NCBI GenBank assembly: GCA_039198065.1
Contig: JBCCTU010000002.1
Coordinates: forward strand, 868,001 to 932,000
Source of the DNA: CALHVX01 sp039198065
Lineage (GTDB): Bacteria > Pseudomonadota > Gammaproteobacteria > Pseudomonadales > Azotimanducaceae
Length of the DNA: 64,000 nucleotides
Reading direction: 5' to 3'
The position numbers and the translations under genes were made by a program. Below are positions 51,308 to 59,721 of the stretch, one piece after another. Numbering within the stretch: position 1 is the stretch's first letter; the number at the start of each line of letters is the position of its first letter. The notes under the pieces were generated by a model that ran no database searches, had not been told where the DNA came from, and saw nothing but the letters and a program-made list of their open reading frames with translations.

Positions 51308-52349
51308 GCAGCCTGAAACGCCCGTGCCACTGACCCAACTCGCTCGGGAACGCTGGAAGTACAGCCGGTTATCGGCGTTTGAGGAAGCGGTTAAGCCTTC
51401 CCAGGATGCCCAGGACGCAATGACGCTGTCCGGCGTCGACACGCTTGACGCGTTGACCGCGGCCGAGTCACGGACACTGCTCGAGCGGCTGCGGCCGGAC
51501 ACGGGCGATTACCCGCTGCTGGCGACGGTCGATCGAGACGCTGGCCAGATGCATGCGCTGCGCGTAGCGCGGCAACAGAATGCGACCATTGACCTCGTTC
51601 GGGTTGCCGGCACAAGCGCCTGCTTGATTGACATCGCACCGGACGCGCAGACCAACGCGACCCTTAGGATCGACGCCGCGGAAGCGAGTCACGGAACACT
51701 CTATGTGCGCGTCGGCGCCGGTAGCCATTTGCAGTTGACCACACGGATCATCGATCAAGCGGCGCTCAGCTGGACGTACCTTGGTATTGATCTCGCCGAG
51801 GGCGCGTCGCTAGTCTTGAACCAGCAGCTCATCGGCATCGGGCAACATCGGTTTGAAACGCGGCTGCGCTTCCTCGCGGGGAATGCTCGGGCAACGGTAC
51901 GAGGTGCAGCACTCGCCGCACATGGTGCCCGCTTCGACCAACAGGTAACGGTGGAACACGTAGCCGGACACAGCGTCAGCGATCAGCGCTTTCACACCGC
52001 TGCCATGACCAAAGGCCGATCGACCTTCAACGGCCGCATTCACATTCATCCGCAGGCTCCGGGCACCCGTGCGGACCTTGCGAATCGAAATTTGCTGCTT
52101 GACGATAGCGCTGAGATCAACGCCAAACCGGAATTGGAGATCTACACCGACGACGTCCAGTGTTCTCACGGCAGCACCGTGGGTGCCCTCGACCCCGAAG
52201 CGCTGTTTCTGATGCGCAGCCGGGGTGTGCCGGAACCGGTCGCCCGTCGGCTGCTCATAGCGGCGTTCCTCAACGAGACGCTTTCCGATGCCGACCGCGA
52301 TGACGCTAGCGCAGCAATTGAGCGCTACCTTGCCGGTGCAGCACCGTGA
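51288..52349 (+). CDS. sufD: Fe-S assembly protein SufD
   Basis: Partner of SufB in the SufBC2D scaffold (353 aa from ATG 51288, with GAGGAGAAAG just upstream). Helical N-terminus (PLTQLARERWKYSRLSAFEEA), parallel beta-helix core, and the C-terminal segment FNGRIHIHPQAPGTRADLANRNLLL. AEINAKPELEIYTDDVQCSHG contains the conserved His thought to accept iron. The gene order B-C-D-S is the standard suf order. Confidence 0.95.
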   Translation: MGGSPLKQPETPVPLTQLARERWKYSRLSAFEEAVKPSQDAQDAMTLSGVDTLDALTAAESRTLLERLRPDTGDYPLLATVDRDAGQMHALRVARQQNATIDLVRVAGTSACLIDIAPDAQTNATLRIDAAEASHGTLYVRVGAGSHLQLTTRIIDQAALSWTYLGIDLAEGASLVLNQQLIGIGQHRFETRLRFLAGNARATVRGAALAAHGARFDQQVTVEHVAGHSVSDQRFHTAAMTKGRSTFNGRIHIHPQAPGTRADLANRNLLLDDSAEINAKPELEIYTDDVQCSHGSTVGALDPEALFLMRSRGVPEPVARRLLIAAFLNETLSDADRDDASAAIERYLAGAAP

Positions 52350-53587
52350 GCGAGGCTGTTGAGACAACGTCGAACGGTGATGCGGCTACGCTGCGCCAGG
52401 CCTTCCCAGTTCTAGCTAGGACCGTGCGCGAGAAACCGTTGGTGTATCTCGACAACGCAGCGACGACCCAGAAACCCCAGGTAGTAATCGATGCGGTCCG
52501 GCGCTACTACGAAGAGCACAACGCCAACGTGCACCGCGCGGCCCACTGGCTGGCCGACGAGGCGACTCGGCAGCTCGAGGCAGCGCGGGCAACGGTAGCT
52601 CAGTTTCTGAACGCCAATTCCGCAGACCGGATTGTGTTCACTCGTGGAACCACGGAATCGATCAACCTGGTAGCAAACGGACTGCAGGCAGAGCTTCGCG
52701 GCGGTGGCCGCATCCTCCTAACGCAGCTCGAACACCACGCAAACATCGTGCCCTGGCAAATGATTGCCGAGCGCACCGGCGCACAGATCGACGTAGTCGG
52801 GATCACGGCGGCCGGTGACCTCGACCTCGATGACTTCGACCGCAAGCTGTCCCAAGAAACGCGCATCGTTTCTGTGGGCCATATATCGAACGCCATCGGC
52901 ACGCTCAATCCTGTTGAGCACATTGTTCAACGGGCACGCTCAATGGGCGCGCGAACGCTCATCGACGGTGCGCAGGCAACCGTGCATCTCCCAATCGACG
53001 TCCAGGCTCTGGGCTGCGATTACTACGCGTTCTCGGGGCACAAAGCCTTCGGGCCTACGGGTATTGGCGCACTGTACGGCACGGCCGAGGCCCTCGAGGC
53101 GCTCACGCCCATGCAGGGCGGCGGCGAAATGATCGAACGCGTGAGCTTCAACGGAACAACCTACAACCGCGTGCCCTATCGGTTCGAGGCAGGAACGCCG
53201 AATATCGCCGGGGCTATCGGCCTGGGGGTCGCCCTTGAGTTCATCATGACGCTACCGCTTGAGTCGCTCGTAAGCGCGGAAGAACGTGTGCTGCGCTGGA
53301 CTCTTGCGGAGCTGAAGCAGATGCCCGACATCCGGCTGGTGGGCGAGCCCGAACATCGCCACAGCGTCATCTCTTTCGTTGCTTCACAAGGCCAGCCCGA
53401 TGACCTCGGCACACTGCTTGACCAGCAGGGTGTCGCCGTACGCACCGGACACCACTGTGCCATGCCGCTGATGGAGCACTGGGCGCTTCCGGCCGGAACC
53501 GTGCGGGCATCGTTCAGCCTGTACAATACTCGGGCGGACGCAGAAGCATTCGTTGCAGCGCTGCGGAAAGCGCTAACGTTCCTGTGA
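52346..53587 (+). CDS. sufS: Cysteine desulfurase SufS
   Basis: Group II PLP-dependent cysteine desulfurase (413 aa) supplying persulfide sulfur to SufB via SufE. VYLDNAATTQKPQVVIDAV is at the N-terminus, the PLP lysine is in YAFSGHKAFGPTGIGALYG, and the catalytic Cys is in VRTGHHCAMPLMEH. The start is GTG 52346, overlapping sufD by four bases. Confidence 0.96.
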   Translation: MSEAVETTSNGDAATLRQAFPVLARTVREKPLVYLDNAATTQKPQVVIDAVRRYYEEHNANVHRAAHWLADEATRQLEAARATVAQFLNANSADRIVFTRGTTESINLVANGLQAELRGGGRILLTQLEHHANIVPWQMIAERTGAQIDVVGITAAGDLDLDDFDRKLSQETRIVSVGHISNAIGTLNPVEHIVQRARSMGARTLIDGAQATVHLPIDVQALGCDYYAFSGHKAFGPTGIGALYGTAEALEALTPMQGGGEMIERVSFNGTTYNRVPYRFEAGTPNIAGAIGLGVALEFIMTLPLESLVSAEERVLRWTLAELKQMPDIRLVGEPEHRHSVISFVASQGQPDDLGTLLDQQGVAVRTGHHCAMPLMEHWALPAGTVRASFSLYNTRADAEAFVAALRKALTFL

Positions 53588-53611
53588 GGCAGATCCAGAG
53601 GATCACGAACA

Positions 53612-53986
53612 ATGGCAACTGAAACTTTCGACCCCCGAGCCCACCCGTCGGTCGCCGTTCAGGTCACCGACGAAGCAGCGCGCCACATTGCTCAGCAGAT
53701 CGAGAGCACTGGTCGGCAGCACATACGTCTTGGCGTTAAAGAAAGCGGCTGCAACGGCTATATGTATACGCTCGACTACATCGACGGTCCCGCCGATGAC
53801 GACCAGGCCTGCTTCGACGCACCTGATAAAGCCTGGCAACTCTATGTCAGTCCCCGCGACCTGCTGTTTGTGCAGGGCACGGAGATCGTCCTCGAAGTGC
53901 ACGGCCTTAACCGAACGCTCAAGTTTAAAAATCCAAATGCCGAGAGCCACTGCGGCTGTGGAGAAAGCTTTTCGGTAGCGTCCTAA
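53612..53986 (+). CDS. sufA: A-type Fe-S carrier SufA/IscA family
   Basis: 124-aa A-type carrier that passes assembled clusters to apoproteins. The three conserved Cys are in VKESGCNGYMYTLDY and SHCGCGESF. The ATG at 53612 is preceded by AGAGGA with nine bases spacing. Position after sufS differs from the enteric order, in which sufA is first. The assignment to SufA rather than IscA is by context. Confidence 0.9.
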   Translation: MATETFDPRAHPSVAVQVTDEAARHIAQQIESTGRQHIRLGVKESGCNGYMYTLDYIDGPADDDQACFDAPDKAWQLYVSPRDLLFVQGTEIVLEVHGLNRTLKFKNPNAESHCGCGESFSVAS

Positions 53987-53987
53987 G

Positions 53988-54515
53988 ATGGAGCGAGCGG
54001 TAGTCCCGGTCTCGCGGAGCATTCCCGCTCGACTGGTCCCCACCGGGGATCCCATCGAGATTCCGGCAGGAACCTTCGTCACCCTTACCCAGTCCCTAGG
54101 CGGGGCGCATACGGTTGTCGTCAACGGCAACATGGCGCGCGTCGACGGAGCGGACGCCGACGCCCTTGGGCTCGAGCCGTTCGTGCTGAGCTTTGAACCG
54201 CGCCACGACGGTACAATTGATGCATCGCATGTACAGACCGCCCTCGCGTCCGTGTACGACCCAGAAATCCCCGTGGACATCGTTTCGCTGGGCCTAATCT
54301 ACGGCACCGAGATCAACGCGCAGGGCGAAGTCGCGATCACCATGACCCTCACCGCTCCCGGCTGCGGTATGGGTCCGGTCCTTGTTGAGGCCGTGAAGGA
54401 ACGCGTCGCTCAAGTACCTGGAGTCAGTGCGGTAAACGTCGAACTGGTGTTTGATCCCCCCTGGTCCCGCGATCGTATGACCGAAGAGGCACAACTCGAG
54501 CTCGGCGTGTTTTAG
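53988..54515 (+). CDS. sufT: Fe-S maturation factor SufT (DUF59)
   Basis: 175-aa protein. It has an N-terminal extension (VPTGDPIEIPAGTFVTLTQSLGGAHTVVVN) characteristic of SufT and a DUF59/MIP18 domain (VYDPEIPVDIVSLGLIYG, MTLTAPGCGMGPVLVEAV). The hyper-reactive Cys is in APGCGM. SufT proteins help mature some Fe-S enzymes under high demand. The gene lies one base after sufA and two before sufE. Confidence 0.9.
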   Translation: MERAVVPVSRSIPARLVPTGDPIEIPAGTFVTLTQSLGGAHTVVVNGNMARVDGADADALGLEPFVLSFEPRHDGTIDASHVQTALASVYDPEIPVDIVSLGLIYGTEINAQGEVAITMTLTAPGCGMGPVLVEAVKERVAQVPGVSAVNVELVFDPPWSRDRMTEEAQLELGVF

Positions 54516-54517
54516 CC

Positions 54518-54937
54518 GTGACCGGGCTCCCGAACCTCGACGACATCCGTGAAACCTTCAGCTTCCTCGACGACTGGGAAGACCGTTATCGCTATGTCAT
54601 CGAACTTGGTCAACAACTGCCTGCGCTGGCTGATGACCAGAAAACGAACGAAAGCCTCGTCCGCGGATGCCAAAGTCAGGTTTGGATGGTCACGGAGCTT
54701 GCTGAGGACAACGCTTTCCGTGTTCGCATAGACAGCGACGCGTTTATCGTCCGGGGACTTGCGGCGATCCTTGTCGCCGCAGTCGATGGTAGAGCACCTG
54801 CGGCCGTAGCTGAATTCGATGCGCTTGCCCTATTTGAAGAACTGAATCTGCTCAACCACCTGAGCCCTTCGCGCGGCAATGGTCTGCGCGCGATGATTGA
54901 TCGCTTGGCAGATCAGGCGAAGCGCGTTAACGCGTAA
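54518..54937 (+). CDS. sufE: Sulfur acceptor SufE
   Basis: 139-aa protein that takes persulfide from SufS and delivers it to SufB. Conserved segments are FLDDWEDRYRYVIELGQQLP, KTNESLVRGCQSQVWM with the active Cys, and NHLSPSRGNGLRAMI. The start is GTG 54518. It is the last gene of the suf operon and is convergent with the flagellar-locus DUF2802 gene. Confidence 0.94.
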   Translation: MTGLPNLDDIRETFSFLDDWEDRYRYVIELGQQLPALADDQKTNESLVRGCQSQVWMVTELAEDNAFRVRIDSDAFIVRGLAAILVAAVDGRAPAAVAEFDALALFEELNLLNHLSPSRGNGLRAMIDRLADQAKRVNA

Positions 54938-54951
54938 CGCCCGCGCACCGC

Positions 54952-55347
54952 TCAGTGTGGAGAAGCCGATGGAGAAAGGCTGTGGGAACGGCCCAGCTCA
55001 GGCGCAGCCCGACCGAACCCAAGCAGCCGCTGCTCATCGCTTGAGAGTTGAAAACGGCTGGCGACTTCTGCCGCACTTGCACCTTCATCGAGCGCCCGGT
55101 GCACCGCTTGCGCGACGAGTCGACGAGGACTCTGCCAGCGAACAGCCCCCTGCTCCCGTTGATCACGCAGCAGCGCCTCCATTGATTCGCCAATCGCAAG
55201 GGTTGAATCAGCGAAGCAGGCGACGTCGTGGCTGTTACGTCGACAGATGAGTTCGAGTTGCCGCACCCGTTGATGCATGAGCACACCGTAGAGCGTGAGC
55301 GCAGCCGCGAGAGCGACGCCTATAATGATGAGTGCGATCTGAGTCAC
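54952..55347 (-). CDS. DUF2802 protein of flagellar locus
   Basis: 131 aa. One N-terminal membrane helix (IALIIIGVALAAALTLYGVLM), a coiled-coil-like stretch (HQRVRQLELICRRNSHDVA), then a C-terminal domain with VHRALDEGASAAEVASRFQLSSDEQRLL, which fits DUF2802. Relatives end fliA-che-motCD loci in Pseudomonas and similar bacteria. Function not established. It overlaps motD by four bases. Confidence 0.75.
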   Translation of the reverse strand: MTQIALIIIGVALAAALTLYGVLMHQRVRQLELICRRNSHDVACFADSTLAIGESMEALLRDQREQGAVRWQSPRRLVAQAVHRALDEGASAAEVASRFQLSSDEQRLLGFGRAAPELGRSHSLSPSASPH

Positions 55348-56276
55348 GATCCCTCCTGAGGGCTGGTGAAGAGCAATCCGCCTTCGGGTGTGCGAATGGG
55401 TTCGGGAGCGGCGACCCGCGGTGTCTCATCAAGCTGACGGACGAAAGCTTTAGACGACCCGAAGGGCGTACTCTGAAAGGCCGTGGCATTGAGGTTTCGC
55501 GCCACATTACCCTTTCGGGACAGCACGATGACCGCGCGTCGATTGGCGGCGCGTCCGGCCGGGGTCGCGTTCGTTCGCAACGGGTGATTTTCACTGTAAC
55601 CTACGGCGGAAAGCCGATCCCGTTGCACCCCCGACCGTTCAAGCAGCGCGGCCACCGATGCGGCGCGGGCACCGGATAAGGACCAGTTAAGGCGAGGCTC
55701 GGTCTCATCGGTGAGACTGTCTGCATACCCTTCAACGGTCACCGGAGCCGCAAGGCCGGTTAGGAACCGTGCCACCGACTGGACAGCGGCTTCGGCCTCG
55801 GCGCTCAGCCGAGCGCTGCCGGACTCAAACGCCGTGCTGCCATTGAGACTGATCTCTAACCAGTCCTCGTTGCCAGCAACCGCGATCAGACGCTCTTCAA
55901 TGAAGCCTTGGAGATTTTCCTGCACCGCAGATGGGTCGGTCGCATGATAGGTGTCTCCGGCCTCGGGCTCGTTGTTCTCGCTCATGAGATCGATGACCTC
56001 AACGCCACCGTCGTGAAACCCGGTATCGGCTTCCGTTGCCCCGCTGTTTTTCGGTACCCTCGAAAGCGGAACGGAGAATACGGCCTCGAGCGTCGCTCCG
56101 AGCACACGGTACTTTTCATCATTGACGGACGAGATGGCGTACATCACAACAAAGAACGCGAACAGGAGGGTCATGAAGTCGGCGTAGGAAATGAGCCAGC
56201 GATCGTCACCCCCCCGCTCATCGGCTGCGCTGCGGGCGCGGCGACTGTGCAGCACCGAGCGGTAGCTACTCATCAC
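55344..56276 (-). CDS. motD: Flagellar motor stator protein MotD (MotB family)
   Basis: 310-aa stator subunit. The transmembrane helix WLISYADFMTLLFAFFVVMY carries the proton-conducting Asp. A linker precedes an OmpA-like peptidoglycan-binding domain (about 145-255: NGSTAFESGSARLSAEAEA, VEGYADSLTDETEPRLNWSLSGARA, SAVGYSENHPLRTNATPAGRAANRRAVIVL). It pairs with motC and overlaps it by four bases. The MotC/D type is the second stator set of pseudomonads, placed in the fliA-che locus. Confidence 0.93.
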   Translation of the reverse strand: MMSSYRSVLHSRRARSAADERGGDDRWLISYADFMTLLFAFFVVMYAISSVNDEKYRVLGATLEAVFSVPLSRVPKNSGATEADTGFHDGGVEVIDLMSENNEPEAGDTYHATDPSAVQENLQGFIEERLIAVAGNEDWLEISLNGSTAFESGSARLSAEAEAAVQSVARFLTGLAAPVTVEGYADSLTDETEPRLNWSLSGARAASVAALLERSGVQRDRLSAVGYSENHPLRTNATPAGRAANRRAVIVLSRKGNVARNLNATAFQSTPFGSSKAFVRQLDETPRVAAPEPIRTPEGGLLFTSPQEGS

Positions 56277-57034
56277 TCAAAGCAACCCAACGTTTTCCCC
56301 TCGCCGATGCGCAGGCGCAGCGTACTCGGGTGTTCACCCTCTACCATGGCCAGCAGCCCGTCGATCCAGAGCGCCTTGAGATCCGCCTCACGTTCGACGA
56401 GCCGACGCAAACGTTCTGCCAGCGGCAGCAGCAGCAAGTTCGCAAGACCCACCCCGTAAATCGTTGCGACGAACGCCGTAGCGATGCCAGGCCCGAGCTG
56501 CGACGGATCTTCGAGATGGCTCATGACCTGGATCAGACCGATCACGGCACCAAGAATGCCGATGGTTGGGGCGTAGCCGCCCATGGCCCGATACACGGCT
56601 GCGGCCGATACATCGGTTTCCACGCGCTTGCTGAGATCGAGCTCCAGCGCGGCTCGGATGTGGGCCGGCTCGCGTTCCATTGCCACCAGCTCTAGCGCGT
56701 TTCGGACGAACTCGTCGCGTTCGTTCTGCGCCAGCGCTTCGAGGCTGATGGCCCCCTTCTGCCGGTATTGGCGACTCGCCTGCTCAATCCGACGAAGAAT
56801 TTGATCGCGATCAGTCGATGCAGGAGTGAAGGCCCGCCGGGCTAGGCGCACCGCGCGCCGCAACTCAGCAGCAGGCGTTTGCAGGATCACCGCACCCAAG
56901 GTTCCACCCAGGACGATCAACGCGGCAGGTGTGTCGAGCAGCATGCCGACGCTCCCGCCTTCGAGCAGGTTGCCGGCGACGATCGTCGCAACGCCGAGCA
57001 CGATGCCGGAGAGCGCCAGCAGATCGAGCTTCAT
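56273..57034 (-). CDS. motC: Flagellar motor stator protein MotC (MotA family)
   Basis: 253-aa MotA-type channel protein with four hydrophobic helices (LLALSGIVLGVATIVAG, DTPAALIVLGGTLGAVIL, PTIGILGAVIGLIQVM, ATAFVATIYGVGLANLLLLP). Conserved MotA blocks are GGYAPTIGILGAVIGLI and the charged cytoplasmic loop (RRAVRLARRAF). It overlaps fliA by four bases, with no chemotaxis genes between them. Confidence 0.94.
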   Translation of the reverse strand: MKLDLLALSGIVLGVATIVAGNLLEGGSVGMLLDTPAALIVLGGTLGAVILQTPAAELRRAVRLARRAFTPASTDRDQILRRIEQASRQYRQKGAISLEALAQNERDEFVRNALELVAMEREPAHIRAALELDLSKRVETDVSAAAVYRAMGGYAPTIGILGAVIGLIQVMSHLEDPSQLGPGIATAFVATIYGVGLANLLLLPLAERLRRLVEREADLKALWIDGLLAMVEGEHPSTLRLRIGEGKTLGCFE

Positions 57035-57750
57035 TCAGCCCCTCCAACCAGTCGCGCTCGTAACCGCAGTGTCGCCTGGGTCATGATCTGGCTGACCCGG
57101 GATTCGCTGACCTCGAGAACCGCTCCAATCTCTTTCAGGTTGAGCAGTTCGACGTAGTACAGATTCAGGACCAGCCGCTCACGTTCCGGCAGGTCGCTCA
57201 TGGCGCTGGCGACACGTTCGCGCAGCTGCAGTCGTTCAGCCCGAGCCTGCGTGACGTCATCGCTGCCGGGAATGGTGGCGCTGTCATCGAACTCGAGGGC
57301 TTCGAGGCTGAACAGCTTCGTGTCCGCAACGTCCTTCAGCAGGTTCTGGTAGTCGCTGATGGACAGGTTCATCGCCTCCGCGACTTCCGCGTCGCTGACG
57401 TCGCGTTTGAGTTTGGCTTCCAGCTCAGCGATGACCCGGCTGATCTCACGACTCGCTTTGTGTACGGAACGGGGCGCCCAATCCCCGCGACGGATCTCAT
57501 CGATGATCGCCCCGCGAATGCGAATACCCGCGAAGGTAGGAAACGAGGCCCCCTGTCCGGCATCAAAGTTCCTCGCCGCTTCCAGCAGACCAATCATGCC
57601 CGCCTGGACCAGATCATCGAGCAGAACCGTGTCCGGTAGCCGACCGCGGAGGTGCGCCGCAATCCGTTTGACCAGCGGGGCGTGTTCCTGCACCAACGCG
57701 TCGACGGAAGCCGTCGGGCGCTGGTACGCCGCAAGCGCGTCGTAGCTCAC
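57031..57750 (-). CDS. fliA: Flagellar sigma factor FliA (sigma-28)
   Basis: 239-aa RNA polymerase sigma factor for late flagellar, motor and chemotaxis genes. Region 2 reads LPDTVLLDDLVQAGMIGLLEAARNFD and FPTFAGIRIRGAIIDEIRRGDWAPRSV, and region 4 reads LPERERLVLNLYYVELLNLKEIGAVL then SESRVSQI. It lies seven bases after flhG. Confidence 0.96.
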   Translation of the reverse strand: MSYDALAAYQRPTASVDALVQEHAPLVKRIAAHLRGRLPDTVLLDDLVQAGMIGLLEAARNFDAGQGASFPTFAGIRIRGAIIDEIRRGDWAPRSVHKASREISRVIAELEAKLKRDVSDAEVAEAMNLSISDYQNLLKDVADTKLFSLEALEFDDSATIPGSDDVTQARAERLQLRERVASAMSDLPERERLVLNLYYVELLNLKEIGAVLEVSESRVSQIMTQATLRLRARLVGGAE

Positions 57751-57757
57751 CGGCGCC

Positions 57758-58564
57758 TCAAGCGGTCTGCAGAAGCTGGTTCATGAAGAACTGAACGTGA
57801 CCCGACGCCGCGGTGGGAATGGGCCATTCGTCAACGGTCGTTGCCAGCCGGTGGAACGCGCGTGCTGCGGTGCTCGTGGGGTACAGCATAGATACCGGCT
57901 GCTGTTTCCGGACCGCTTTGCGAACCGCCTCGTCGAAGGGAATACAGCCGGCGTACAGTAACGTGACATCTAGAAAGCGCGCGCACACAGACTCAAGTTT
58001 CTCGTAAAGCCGCTGACCGTCGGCCTCTCCACGCACCATGTTGGCAACCAAGCGCACACGCCCAATTCGATAGTCCTGTACCAGAACCTTGATCAGTGCG
58101 TAGGCATCGGTGATTGCCGTGGGTTCGTCACAGGTGACCACCACAACTTCCTGAGCCGCGCAGAGAAACTGAGTGACGTCGCTTGTGATTCCCGCAGCGG
58201 TGTCGATCAGAAGCACGTCCATTCGATCGGCGAGCGCGTCAAAGGACTGAACGATCGATGCGGTTTGCTGGGTCGTTAGGTGGGCCATCTCCTGAATCCC
58301 GGAAGCTGCCGGGACGATCTGCAGGTTTTCCGGGCCGCGCATGACGACGTCGTCGATCATCGCCCGTCCCTCGACCACGTCCTTGAGCGTGGCCTGGGGC
58401 TTAAGGCCGAGCAGCACGTCGACGTTTGCCAGACCCAGATCCGCATCCAGCAGCGTGGTGCGGCGACCCATGCGTGAGAGCGCAACGCCCAGGTTGACTG
58501 AGACGTTCGTCTTTCCGATCCCGCCTTTACCTCCGGATATGGCGACTACGCGTACGGCATGCAT
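57758..58564 (-). CDS. flhG: MinD-like ATPase FlhG/FleN
   Basis: 268-aa P-loop ATPase that limits flagellar number and antagonises FlhF and the flagellar regulator. The deviant Walker A is ISGGKGGIGKTNVSVNLG, followed by LLDADLGLANVDVLLGL and DVLLIDTAAGITSDV. All motifs look intact, unlike those of FlhF. It overlaps flhF by 19 bases. Confidence 0.93.
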   Translation of the reverse strand: MHAVRVVAISGGKGGIGKTNVSVNLGVALSRMGRRTTLLDADLGLANVDVLLGLKPQATLKDVVEGRAMIDDVVMRGPENLQIVPAASGIQEMAHLTTQQTASIVQSFDALADRMDVLLIDTAAGITSDVTQFLCAAQEVVVVTCDEPTAITDAYALIKVLVQDYRIGRVRLVANMVRGEADGQRLYEKLESVCARFLDVTLLYAGCIPFDEAVRKAVRKQQPVSMLYPTSTAARAFHRLATTVDEWPIPTAASGHVQFFMNQLLQTA

Positions 58565-59721
58565 GGGGCCTCCTCACCTGCGAAGAGCGGTTCGTGATTA
58601 ACCATAGTCAACGGATCCAAGCTTTCCATTCGCCGAATCAGGTGTTTCCGCAGTTGCACCGGATCCACCGGTATGAAGGGTGCACCTAGACCCGGACCAG
58701 AGGAAAAAAACGAGAGGCGCCAGTGGTTTAGCCAGACTAACTCAAGCAAACGTTCTACCGCTTCGCAGCGATCGAAATGGCTGATCAGGACGTGGACATC
58801 GGCACAACGCCGAAGCCACGGAAGTAACGGGCTCAACCAGCGATCCAGCACGTCTGCTCGCCAGTGTGCCGGCAGAACCAACACCACACTCTGACGGCTG
58901 CTCCGTTCGAGCAAAGCCTGCAGCAACCCGAGCAAGCTCGCGTCCACCTCACCCCCCAGATCGAGGAACATCAGATCGATCGGCGTCAGAGCGTCGGCTA
59001 CCGTGAGCGCTTCGTCGTCCGACAGCGCTGCCCAGGGGACACGCATGAGCTCGCTGGCCCGCAGCAGGTCGTCGGTTCGTCCACCGGTTGCCGGGCCGAG
59101 CGTACCGAGCCGAAGACGCCGTTGGACGGCGGCCTCGGTTTCGAGCAGCACCCGCAGCAAACATTGGGTCACTCCAGCACCCGAAGGCCCGAGAACCGGA
59201 ACCAGCGAACCCAGGGCACGCCAATCTGAGCGCCGCGTTGCGTCGCACAGTTCCTGTATTGCGAGGCGCGGCGTAAGTGCGTGATCCGACAACCGTCCGA
59301 GCAGGCTGCTGGTAAAACCGAGCCCGCTAAGCGTTGAGAACACATCGCTGCCGAACAGGTCCGCCTGCTGCGGTGCCGCGCGGGGCGGCGAGCCTAGCGG
59401 TGGACGTTCAGGCTGAACGCTGTGCGGCCCTTCGACCGCATCGCTTACTGAAGCTTCCCGCACCGAAATCGGTGACTCATCGACCTCCGTTTGGTACAGC
59501 TCGTCGGCGACCAAGCTGTCGGTCCCAGCGACGGGCGGTGCCGACGCGTGCGCTGAATCCTGTTCTTGGGCTGCTTCCTGTTGCACCGGCAGCGCGATGA
59601 GCTCGACCTGCCCGTTGACCCGCCGATGCTCGATGATCAAGGCGTCCGGTCCAAGCGTCCGGCGCGCCTGCGCCATCACGCTACGAACCGAAGGGCCGAC
59701 GATTCGCTGAGGTACGGTCAT
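58546..59721 (-). CDS. flhF: FlhF, with degenerate GTPase motifs
   Basis: 391-aa homologue, identified by position between flhA and flhG and by the typical N-terminus (VRSVMAQARRTLGPDALIIEHRRVNGQVELIAL). SRP-type GTPase motifs are lost. The P-loop reads GPSGAGVTQ (178-186), with Val184 where Lys is required. The DTAG motif has become DLGG (254-257), the TKxD base-recognition motif has become SHFD (314-317), and the insertion-box DTYR is absent. FlhF normally directs polar flagellum placement using GTP-dependent dimerisation, so this one should act without GTP or be decaying. The reading frame is intact. Confidence 0.85.
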   Translation of the reverse strand: MTVPQRIVGPSVRSVMAQARRTLGPDALIIEHRRVNGQVELIALPVQQEAAQEQDSAHASAPPVAGTDSLVADELYQTEVDESPISVREASVSDAVEGPHSVQPERPPLGSPPRAAPQQADLFGSDVFSTLSGLGFTSSLLGRLSDHALTPRLAIQELCDATRRSDWRALGSLVPVLGPSGAGVTQCLLRVLLETEAAVQRRLRLGTLGPATGGRTDDLLRASELMRVPWAALSDDEALTVADALTPIDLMFLDLGGEVDASLLGLLQALLERSSRQSVVLVLPAHWRADVLDRWLSPLLPWLRRCADVHVLISHFDRCEAVERLLELVWLNHWRLSFFSSGPGLGAPFIPVDPVQLRKHLIRRMESLDPLTMVNHEPLFAGEEAPCMPYA

